A stretch of DNA of 7,081 nucleotides from NCBI GenBank assembly GCA_016926985.1, contig JAFGNO010000171.1:1-7081 (forward strand), written 5' to 3'. The stretch is from Anaerolineae bacterium. GTDB taxonomy: Bacteria; Chloroflexota; Anaerolineae; Aggregatilineales; UBA3940. The notes below the pieces were generated by a model. The model did not search any database, was not told the origin of the DNA, and was given only the letters and a program-made list of their open reading frames with translations. Made by a program: the position numbers and the translations under genes. This document shows positions 1-5,341 of this stretch, in pieces. Numbering within the stretch: position 1 is the stretch's first letter; each line of letters starts with the position of its first letter.

Positions 1-538
1 CACCAGCCGCCATGGCAAACAGCTGGCTGTTGAGGCGTGGGGCCACAATCCCATAAATATCCGGGAGTTCTGAGGCAATAACAAGGGGATAGTCTGCCAG
101 GGTTGCAACCTCCCGCCCATAGCCGCAGCGCGACATGAGGCACCCCAGGCTGCCGAGGATGCTGCCAACTGGCAGTACCCATGACATGACATCAAGAACA
201 TCCACCCACCCGACACCCCTGAGCCTGGCACCTAACAGCAGGCCAGGAATGCCTCCGGCGACCGCGCCGTGCCAGTCAAGCCCACCCAGCCAGACCCGGT
301 AAGTCTCACCAAGGTGATTGGAGAAATAGGACCAGTGAACGGCCACGTGCGCAGCCCGCCCCCCCATAATCCCACCCAGCAGGGCAATCAACCCCACATC
401 GACCCAGGCAGCAGGATTCTGATCGGTGTGCAGCCCACGCCGGGCAAGCGCAATCAGGCCGACCAGGAATGCAACATCCAGCAAAACGGTATAAGTGTGG
501 ATGACCACCGGCCCAATTCGTCCCAGTTCAGGTAACAT
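1..538 (-). CDS. Lgt-like (prolipoprotein diacylglyceryl transferase family) membrane protein, C-terminus beyond the window
   Basis: The frame is open from an ATG at 538-536 to the window edge, giving 179 residues; the C-terminus is missing. The protein resembles Lgt, the inner-membrane enzyme that moves diacylglyceryl from phosphatidylglycerol to the lipobox cysteine of prolipoproteins. Visible family features are an N-terminal hydrophobic segment (about 11-33), a Gly/Arg-rich stretch GGIMGGRAAH (55-64), and the GGLDWHGAVAGG block (85-96) matching the Lgt GG-x-x-x-HGG-x-x-G region. In Lgt the next conserved block is GRxGNFxNxExxG. Here the matching place reads GSILGSLGCLMSRCGYGRE (125-143), so the Arg-Asn-Phe-Asn set is absent and two cysteines (133, 138) appear. 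It may be a paralogue with changed activity rather than the housekeeping Lgt. No Shine-Dalgarno precedes the start; a -10-like box lies 7 bases upstream. It diverges from the band-7 gene. Family call is fairly sure, enzymatic activity is not. Confidence 0.75.
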   Translation of the reverse strand, partial: MLPELGRIGPVVIHTYTVLLDVAFLVGLIALARRGLHTDQNPAAWVDVGLIALLGGIMGGRAAHVAVHWSYFSNHLGETYRVWLGGLDWHGAVAGGIPGLLLGARLRGVGWVDVLDVMSWVLPVGSILGSLGCLMSRCGYGREVATLADYPLVIASELPDIYGIVAPRLNSQLFAMAAG

Positions 539-545
539 AAGCGAA

Positions 546-575
546 ATAATACCGGCTGGGCAATCCCAATTGCAA
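546..575 (-). promoter_or_regulatory. Candidate promoter of the Lgt-like gene (leaderless type)
   Basis: On the minus strand TTGCAA (575-570) and TATTAT (551-546) are separated by 18 bases, a fair sigma-70-type match (4/6 and 5/6). The -10 box ends 7 bases before the ATG at 538, so transcription would begin at or within a base or two of the start codon. This agrees with the absence of any Shine-Dalgarno. Inferred from sequence only. Confidence 0.45.
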
Positions 576-583
576 ACTGCCAA

Positions 584-606
584 AAACCCCCTGCAAGTGG
601 GGGTTT
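584..606. terminator. Hairpin between divergent promoters, terminator-like on the minus strand
   Basis: An 8-bp perfect inverted repeat, AAACCCCC (584-591) and GGGGGTTT (599-606), encloses a 7-base loop. Read on the minus strand the stem is followed by a T5 run (586-582), the form of an intrinsic terminator. It lies upstream of both divergent genes and outside both predicted transcripts, so it may block antisense or stray transcription rather than end a gene. It could instead be a protein-binding site. Confidence 0.45.
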
Positions 607-620
607 CTTCCTGCCCGCCT

Positions 621-629
621 TGCTATAAT
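621..629 (+). promoter_or_regulatory. Extended -10 promoter for the band-7 gene
   Basis: TGCTATAAT (621-629) is a perfect extended -10 element (TGn plus TATAAT). No good -35 lies at the usual distance, where the G-rich arm of the neighbouring hairpin sits; extended -10 promoters can work without one. Expected transcription start is about 636, giving a leader of about 50 bases. That leader contains a 6-bp AT-rich inverted repeat (AGTATA 639-644, TATACT 649-654) just past the predicted start. Confidence 0.6.
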
Positions 630-686
630 ATGGTTAGTAGTATATTTTTATACTGGTATAGCATATGGAATTGGAGGAGCAAATAT

Positions 687-1781
687 ATGGCAATCAAAGC
701 CGTCCTGGGCTTCTTTATAGCGGTCTTCGTGCTGTTGATTATTGCAGGTATTGGGCTTGCAGTTATCAATGCCCAGCGGGGAAGGCGCGTGCGCCCAGGA
801 ATTATTCTTGCGATCATTGGTGCTCTGGGCACAATGATTATTGCCCCGCTGAACGCCGGGCTTGTTCTTGTCCAGCCCAATGAGGTTGGTGTTGTCTTCC
901 GGCAAACTGCATCAGGTGATTCTGCCCTGCTGGAGCCGCTTCAGCCGGGCCTTTCCTGGGTGATACCCTTTGTTGACCAGGTCATCATCTACGATGCAGG
1001 GCAGCAAAGTGTCACCATGGCAACCCTGGAGGACGGGGGCACCGCCGGGTTGGGCCAGGGGCCGGTCCGCGCTATCTCAAGCGATGGGCAGGTGATCATT
1101 GTTGATATAACGATCATCTATCGTATCAACCCTGCAGAGGTCAATGACATCTTCCGGTCCTGGCGCGGTGGCTTCCAGGATACATTCATCATCCCGCAGG
1201 TTCGCTCTGAGGTGCGCAACGCCGTTTCGGAGTATGGTGCAGAGCAAATTTATGGCGGCGGGCGCGCCGCGCTGGAGGCCCAGGCAGCTCAAGCCCTCCG
1301 GGCCAAATTTGAGCGCGAGGGCTTTGTGCTGACCGATTTCCTGGTCCGCGATATCACCTTCACCGCAGAATTCGCCGATGCCATCGAGCAGAAGCAGATT
1401 GCCGAGCAGGAAGCCCAGCGGGCAGCCTTCCTGGTGCAGCAGGCTGAGCAGGAAGCCGAACAGGCCCGGGTTGAAGCTCAGGGACGCGCCGATTCGGCGG
1501 TCATCGAGGCAGAGGGTGAGGCCCTGGCAATCGTCCTCCGGGCTGAGGCAGATGCAGAGGCGCTGGACCTGATCAACCAGATTCTGTCCGAAAATTCCGA
1601 TCTGCTCCAGTGGCAGTATATCACCGAACTGGGAGACAACGTGCGCATCATCCTGCTGCCCAGCAACAGCCCCTACCTGTTTGACTTTCAGAGCCTGATT
1701 GAGGAGACGCAGGAAGTCCCTGCTTCAACACCCGCTGACAGCTCAGAGAGTTCAAGCAGTTCAAGCGAGGATACTCCATAG
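687..1781 (+). CDS. SPFH/band-7 (prohibitin-like) membrane protein
   Basis: The protein has 364 residues. Two hydrophobic segments (about 5-27 and 38-62) precede a band-7 domain that begins near NEVGVVFRQ (65-73) and continues through LQPGLSWVIPFVDQVIIYD (85-103) to about residue 230. A long Ala/Glu/Gln-rich coiled coil follows (about 232-292), then the family-typical YITELGDNVRIILLPS (311-326) and a low-complexity tail DSSESSSSSSEDTP (351-364). SPFH proteins such as prohibitin, flotillin and HflK/HflC form large membrane-anchored oligomeric rings that organise membrane domains or regulate membrane proteases; which role applies here cannot be told. The ATG at 687 is chosen because GGAGGAG (673-679) lies 7 bases before it and the hydrophobic N-terminus starts there. 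The frame stays open back to 495, but that extension runs through the promoter and hairpin and is not protein-like. No NfeD-type partner or FtsH is adjacent. Confidence 0.92.
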   Translation: MAIKAVLGFFIAVFVLLIIAGIGLAVINAQRGRRVRPGIILAIIGALGTMIIAPLNAGLVLVQPNEVGVVFRQTASGDSALLEPLQPGLSWVIPFVDQVIIYDAGQQSVTMATLEDGGTAGLGQGPVRAISSDGQVIIVDITIIYRINPAEVNDIFRSWRGGFQDTFIIPQVRSEVRNAVSEYGAEQIYGGGRAALEAQAAQALRAKFEREGFVLTDFLVRDITFTAEFADAIEQKQIAEQEAQRAAFLVQQAEQEAEQARVEAQGRADSAVIEAEGEALAIVLRAEADAEALDLINQILSENSDLLQWQYITELGDNVRIILLPSNSPYLFDFQSLIEETQEVPASTPADSSESSSSSSEDTP

Positions 1782-1798
1782 TCATTGTGGTTATGAGA

Positions 1799-1837
1799 GA
1801 CAAAAATGCCCCTCTGAAATGGAGGGGCATTTTTGTT
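1799..1837. terminator. Bidirectional terminator between convergent genes
   Basis: AAAAATGCCCCTC (1802-1814) pairs perfectly with GAGGGGCATTTTT (1822-1834) around a 7-base loop, and the stem can extend outward to 1799/1837. A T5 run follows the GC-rich core on both strands, so it can end the band-7 transcript, which stops at 1781, and the minus-strand gene whose stop codon is at 1856-1854. Confidence 0.92.
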
Positions 1838-1853
1838 GACGAACTGGTCGGTC

Positions 1854-2252
1854 CTACACGCACCAGGCAAACAAACGCGGATCGCCAAAGTTGGGGCCCA
1901 GCCAGCACGACGCAAAGACCAGCACCAGCAGCGCCAGCCCCATTGCCGCCATGATAATGGCAAGGGTTTGCCCACCGCCAGTCCCTGATAACCCCGCCAG
2001 GATAAGAGGCGTGCCAAAAATGATCACCCGGATAAAAAATATGGTTATGCGCGGAACCTGGATAAGATAAGCGTACAGATCCACACCCACCGCCAGCGCG
2101 AGAACGGCAAGCACAAACACAAACATGAGTGAGGTGCGATCTCCAGCGATTGTCAGCAACGTGACCGATCCAATCAAGATCAGGTAATGGAGGATGGTTG
2201 TCCAGTGCAGTGGATAGGGGGGGATCAACTGCTCAAGCGTGATATTGGGCAT
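1854..2252 (-). CDS. Small four-helix membrane protein of unknown function
   Basis: The gene encodes 132 residues and I do not recognise the family. Four hydrophobic segments lie at about 18-37, 42-64, 70-89 and 97-118, covering most of the protein; a short polar N-terminus precedes them and CWLGPNFGDPRLFAWCV follows. A Gly-rich turn (SGTGGG, 89-94) joins helices 3 and 4. No catalytic or metal-binding motif is evident. The ATG at 2252 is well supported: AGGAGG (2263-2258) lies 5 bases upstream and a promoter lies at 2295-2323. It is transcribed alone, converging with the band-7 gene over a shared terminator and diverging from the small ORF and exonuclease gene. The strong start signals and clean membrane topology argue for a real gene, but function is open. 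Confidence 0.8.
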   Translation of the reverse strand: MPNITLEQLIPPYPLHWTTILHYLILIGSVTLLTIAGDRTSLMFVFVLAVLALAVGVDLYAYLIQVPRITIFFIRVIIFGTPLILAGLSGTGGGQTLAIIMAAMGLALLVLVFASCWLGPNFGDPRLFAWCV

Positions 2253-2273
2253 GATTTCCTCCTGAAGGCATTA

Positions 2274-2302
2274 TTGACCATCGAATCTAGGGTACTTATA
2301 CC
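2274..2302 (+). promoter_or_regulatory. Plus-strand promoter of the divergent pair
   Basis: TTGACC (2274-2279) and TATACC (2297-2302) are separated by 17 bases. Transcription would start near 2309 and read through the stem-loop at 2342-2382, the small ORF and then the exonuclease gene. Its -10 overlaps the -10 of the opposing promoter, so the two probably compete. Confidence 0.5.
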
Positions 2303-2323
2303 CGATTTGAGCCATTTGGACAA
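2295..2323 (-). promoter_or_regulatory. Minus-strand promoter for the four-helix membrane protein
   Basis: On the minus strand TTGTCC (2323-2318) and TATAAG (2300-2295) are separated by exactly 17 bases. The start would be near 2288, about 36 bases before the ATG, leaving room for the AGGAGG site. The box lies in the near-palindrome GGGTA-CTTA-TACCC (2290-2303), which could also be an operator. Confidence 0.6.
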
Positions 2324-2341
2324 TATAGAAATGGCATAAAC

Positions 2342-2382
2342 AAGTACCCGCCGGGTGTGAGGGGGATACCCGGCGGGTACTT
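2342..2382 (+). repeat. Perfect 15-bp inverted repeat (stem-loop) before the small ORF
   Basis: AAGTACCCGCCGGGT (2342-2356) is perfectly complementary to ACCCGGCGGGTACTT (2368-2382), with an 11-base G-rich loop (2357-2367). The stem is GC-rich, but the run after it is only TTTCGCC on the plus strand and GTTTATG on the minus strand, so it is a weak candidate for a simple intrinsic terminator. It ends 5 bases before a perfect Shine-Dalgarno (2388-2395), so as RNA it would stand just upstream of the ribosome site. Possible roles are an mRNA-stabilising 5' hairpin, an attenuator, or a paired protein-binding site. Confidence 0.75.
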
Positions 2383-2403
2383 TCGCCAAAGGAGGAGACA
2401 GCG

Positions 2404-2505
2404 ATGAGTATTAATCTCATCTCTTCTTGCATTCGTTGTACATGCGTTATACTAATTCAAAAAGCCTCTCCGATTAAAGTAACGAAGGGCACAGCATATA
2501 TGTGA
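2404..2505 (+). CDS. Candidate small ORF, 33 aa, strong ribosome site
   Basis: ATG at 2404 runs to TGA at 2503-2505 and encodes a 33-residue peptide beginning MSINLISSCIRCTCVILIQK. AAAGGAGG (2388-2395) is a perfect Shine-Dalgarno match 8 bases upstream, better than the sites of most longer genes here. The peptide has a Cys cluster C-x2-C-x-C (residues 9, 12, 14) followed by a short hydrophobic run and a basic C-terminal half. I do not recognise it. The stop codon lies inside the 16-bp palindrome (2501-2516), and the exonuclease start codon is 40 bases further on. It could be a leader peptide controlling the downstream gene, an independent small protein, or the decayed start of a lost gene. 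Coding status is uncertain because the stretch is AT-richer than the genes around it. Confidence 0.4.
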   Translation: MSINLISSCIRCTCVILIQKASPIKVTKGTAYM

Positions 2506-2516
2506 CAATTGTCACA
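2501..2516. promoter_or_regulatory. 16-bp palindrome of the CRP/FNR-family consensus form
   Basis: TGTGACAATTGTCACA is a perfect palindrome and fits TGTGA-N6-TCACA, the half-site arrangement bound by CRP-type regulators. It lies 29 bases before the exonuclease start codon and overlaps the small ORF stop codon. Downstream of the candidate promoter at 2274-2302 it would act as a roadblock repressor site. In RNA it could form only a short 6-bp hairpin. The regulator itself is not in the window. Confidence 0.5.
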
Positions 2517-2545
2517 ATCGAAATGCGCCCGAAAAACTACCAGAA

Positions 2546-3814
2546 ATGACCGATCGCGAAGACCTTAGGAAGCGCTTGATCCGGCTTGGCCTCACCAGAG
2601 CCAAAGACATCCAGCCGCGTCCCAAGACCCCGAAAAATAGCCCCGGTATTGAGGCCCTTTTTCCGGATGGGGAAACGGTCAGCACTGAGGCCGGTTCCTG
2701 TTATCGCATTACGGAAACTTTCTCCCCTGATTTTGTTCACGGGACACAACAACTGGGAGCATGGCTCCACCTCAAGCCGGAGACATTGGCCTTGATCGGA
2801 GACAGCAATTATCTGGCAGTTGTTGCCCCTGAGAATTATCTGTTCCTCGACACCGAAACAACCGGCCTGGGTGGTGGCAGTTTTGCGTTTCTCATTGGTT
2901 GCGGCTTTTTTACAGCAGACTTGCAATTCGTTGTCCAGCAGTATTTTTTACGCGGCCCTTCCGAGGAAGAAACTGCGCTCAGGCTTGTGGACAGTCTGCT
3001 CGGGCCAGAGAAAGCGCTGGTGACTTTCAACGGGCAGACGTTTGATATCCCCCTGCTGGCCTCGCGCTGCGTGATGAATCGCTGTTCCCCCCGGATATCC
3101 AGTATTCCCAATCTGGACCTGCTGCACCCGGCACGCCGCCTCTGGAGAAGACGCCTGTCTTCGTGCTCGCTGGGCTCACTTGAAAGCCATATACTGCAAC
3201 TGGCCCGCACGCAGAAAGATGTTCCCGGATCGCTGATTCCTTACCTGTACCGGCAGTACCTGCAAACCGGGAATGCCCGTGACATGGCACGTGTGGTTTA
3301 TCACAACACGACTGACCTGCTATCGATGGTATCCCTGGGTATCATCATCGCCTACACGTTCAGCTCACCTGATGCGCCCAGCCTTCCGGTCGATGATCAA
3401 CTCAGCCTGGCGCGCTGGTACGAGTCCAGGCAACTGCTTGATGAGGCAGAAAAGGCCTACCGGCAGGCAGCAGATCGCGCGCCCGATGCCATCACACGCT
3501 ATAATGCGCTGGTCGGTATCGCTTACCTGCTCAAGCGGGCAGGACGCCGCTCGGAAGCCATCCCTTTCTGGGAGTATCTGGCCGATCTGAAACACGACGT
3601 TGTGGGGCATACCGAACTTGCCAAACACTATGAATGGCATGAAATGGATATCGAGCGCGCAGCAGAGTGGACAGGCACCGCGATCCGGCTGGCAGAAAGC
3701 TGGCGACCAGGATGGCGACGCAGCCAAACTCTCAAGGACCTGAATCACCGACAGGCACGGCTGAAGCGAAAACTCGCCGGGCGTCCAAACGCTGTTGATG
3801 AAATAGAATCATAA
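2546..3814 (+). CDS. yprB: YprB/MrfB-type RNase H-fold exonuclease with C-terminal TPR-like repeats
   Basis: The protein has 422 residues. After a basic N-terminal region, a DEDD-type exonuclease fold is seen: YLFLDTETTGLGGG (98-111, D102 and E104), VTFNGQTFDIPLL (159-171, D167), NLDLLHPAR (189-197) and VVYHNTTDLLSM (250-261, H253 and D257). From memory the catalytic residues of B. subtilis YprB (MrfB) are D107, E109, D172 and D262, a constant offset of five that supports the same family and an intact active site. Residues about 285-385 are alpha-helical repeats of TPR character (LARWYESRQLLDEAEKAYRQAAD and two more units), as in MrfB. MrfB works with the helicase MrfA (YprA) in mitomycin-C damage repair in Bacillus; no helicase gene is adjacent here. 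The start at 2546 is the first ATG after an in-frame TAA (2480-2482), but it has no Shine-Dalgarno. The stop codon lies inside the following terminator stem. Confidence 0.88.
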   Translation: MTDREDLRKRLIRLGLTRAKDIQPRPKTPKNSPGIEALFPDGETVSTEAGSCYRITETFSPDFVHGTQQLGAWLHLKPETLALIGDSNYLAVVAPENYLFLDTETTGLGGGSFAFLIGCGFFTADLQFVVQQYFLRGPSEEETALRLVDSLLGPEKALVTFNGQTFDIPLLASRCVMNRCSPRISSIPNLDLLHPARRLWRRRLSSCSLGSLESHILQLARTQKDVPGSLIPYLYRQYLQTGNARDMARVVYHNTTDLLSMVSLGIIIAYTFSSPDAPSLPVDDQLSLARWYESRQLLDEAEKAYRQAADRAPDAITRYNALVGIAYLLKRAGRRSEAIPFWEYLADLKHDVVGHTELAKHYEWHEMDIERAAEWTGTAIRLAESWRPGWRRSQTLKDLNHRQARLKRKLAGRPNAVDEIES

Positions 3815-3847
3815 AAGGCCGGACATCCCACTCATCCGGCCTTTTAT
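3811..3847. terminator. Bidirectional terminator between the exonuclease gene and gltX
   Basis: A perfect 13-bp stem, ATAAAAGGCCGGA (3811-3823) with TCCGGCCTTTTAT (3835-3847), has an 11-base loop. The GC core is flanked by T4 on both strands, so it serves both convergent genes. The TAA stop of the exonuclease gene (3812-3814) is part of the stem; the gltX stop is at 3859-3857. Confidence 0.92.
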
Positions 3848-3856
3848 GTTGGGAGG

Positions 3857-5341
3857 CTACCTGCTTTCCAGGATATCTGCTGCCTGTTGCAGGCGCTTCA
3901 GGCAGATTTCTTTTCCGACAATTTCCATGGTCTCAAACAAGGGGGGAGAGACCGCCTTCCCTGTAACTGCCACCCGCATCGCGCCAAACAACTGGCCAGC
4001 CTTCAATCCCAGATCGTCTGCCAGCGCCCTGAATGTGGACTCCAGCACACCGTGTGAAAAATCATCGACTGTTTCGAGTCTGGCCCTTGCTGACCGCAGT
4101 GCATTAACAGTGCACTCAGTATCCATTTTCTTCTGGATCAGCAGCTCAGGATCATCAATTGTTATCCGATCGCTAAAAATAAACCCGGCTGTTTCAACCA
4201 CATCATTCAGCGTCTTGATCCGCTCACGTATCAGCGGTATTACTTTGAGGAGCCGCGCATCATCTACTGTCAAACCAGCATTGATCAGCACTGGTTTCAA
4301 CCTGGCGGCCAGGTCTTCTGCGCTCAATGCCTCGCGGATATAAACCCCATTGAGCCATTCCAGTTTTTCGTAAGGAAGTTTGCCAGCAGCAGGGTTTATT
4401 TGAGCAAGATCAAAACGGGGGATAGCCTCTTCCATGCTGAAGAATTCCCGGTCATCGCCAAACGCCCATCCTACATTTGCCAGAAAATTAACGACCGCTT
4501 CAGGCAGATAGCCGGCATCCTCAAATTCCCGGACCTGGACAAGTACCTGCGTGCCGCCATCGTCGAACGCCCGATCGCGTTTGCTGAGCTTTCCCTTGCC
4601 ACTCGGACTCAAAATGACCGGCATATGGGCGATTGCAGGCATCTCCCAATCAAAAGCCTCGTAAATCTGTGAATGAAGGGGCGCAGTAGCAATCCATTCG
4701 TCCGCCCGCATGATATGGCTGATCGCCATGAAATGATCATCGACCACATTCGCGAGGTGGTAGGTAGGCAACCCATCCGATTTCAGCAGCACCAGGTCCT
4801 GCAGATTGGCATTCTGATAGGCGATTGGCCCCCGGATTATATCCTGCACAACCGTCTCGCCTGTCTCTGGCATCCTGAACCGCACCACGTGTTCGCCAAT
4901 CTCCGGCCCCAGACCCAGATCGCGGCAGTGATGGTCATAACCAATCTGGCTCTCCTGCTGGCGCTGCGCTTCACGGACCTTGTTTAACCGCTCCGGAGTA
5001 CAATTGCAGCGATAGGCATATCCATGGTCTATAAGCCACTCAGCCCATTCCCGGTACAGCCCTGCCCGCTCGGACTGGCGATAAGGCCCATAAGGGCCGC
5101 CCACATCAGGCCCTTCCTGCCATTCCAGCCCCAGCCAGCGCAGGCTGTCCATGATATCCTGCTCGGCGCCTTCCACGTAGCGCTTCTGGTCGGTATCCTC
5201 GATCCGCAGAATAAATACGCCGTTGTGTTTCTTTGCAAACATCCAGTTAAACAGCGCCGTCCTTGCCCCACCTATATGCAAAAATCCCGTTGGACTTGGC
5301 GCAAACCGGACTCTCACCGGGCGATCTGGATTTTCAGCCAA
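3857..5341 (-). CDS. gltX: Glutamyl-tRNA synthetase, TTG start
   Basis: This class I aminoacyl-tRNA synthetase charges tRNA-Glu with glutamate in the cytoplasm; in bacteria without GlnRS it may also charge tRNA-Gln for later amidation. The 494 residues fit the usual length. Visible are RVRFAPSPTGFLHIGG (10-25, HIGH-type motif HIGG), LRIEDTD (45-51), a zinc-site-like C-x-C (112, 114) with C139, LPTYHLANVVDDH (191-203), and KGKLSKRDRA (249-258, KMSKS-type motif KLSKR). The alpha-helical anticodon-binding half follows. The start is a TTG at 5341: an in-frame TAA lies 11 codons upstream, no ATG occurs between, and the first internal ATG (residue 34) would remove the HIGG motif. AAAAGGGG (5357-5350) lies 8 bases before the TTG. 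A GTG at residue 9 is possible but worse placed. It is the last gene of the rimO-rodA-gltX run. Confidence 0.97.
   Translation of the reverse strand: MAENPDRPVRVRFAPSPTGFLHIGGARTALFNWMFAKKHNGVFILRIEDTDQKRYVEGAEQDIMDSLRWLGLEWQEGPDVGGPYGPYRQSERAGLYREWAEWLIDHGYAYRCNCTPERLNKVREAQRQQESQIGYDHHCRDLGLGPEIGEHVVRFRMPETGETVVQDIIRGPIAYQNANLQDLVLLKSDGLPTYHLANVVDDHFMAISHIMRADEWIATAPLHSQIYEAFDWEMPAIAHMPVILSPSGKGKLSKRDRAFDDGGTQVLVQVREFEDAGYLPEAVVNFLANVGWAFGDDREFFSMEEAIPRFDLAQINPAAGKLPYEKLEWLNGVYIREALSAEDLAARLKPVLINAGLTVDDARLLKVIPLIRERIKTLNDVVETAGFIFSDRITIDDPELLIQKKMDTECTVNALRSARARLETVDDFSHGVLESTFRALADDLGLKAGQLFGAMRVAVTGKAVSPPLFETMEIVGKEICLKRLQQAADILESR

Noticed and set aside
269..535. Plus-strand 88-codon open frame
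   Set aside because: It is antisense to the Lgt-like gene, Pro-rich with no domain character, and has no ribosome site.
495..686. 64-codon N-terminal extension of the band-7 protein
   Set aside because: It runs through the extended -10 promoter and hairpin, is not protein-like, and GGAGGAG points to the ATG at 687.
2342..2382. Stem-loop as a simple intrinsic terminator
   Set aside because: Neither strand has a real T-tract after the stem, and no gene ends at it.
2448..2453. TATACT inside the small ORF as a promoter for the exonuclease
   Set aside because: It has no -35 at 16-18 bases better than TCTTGC; the promoter at 2274-2302 is stronger. It remains possible but is not listed.
2536..3748. 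Minus-strand and +2/+3 frames inside the exonuclease gene
   Set aside because: They are shadows of a gene whose catalytic motifs are intact in its own frame.
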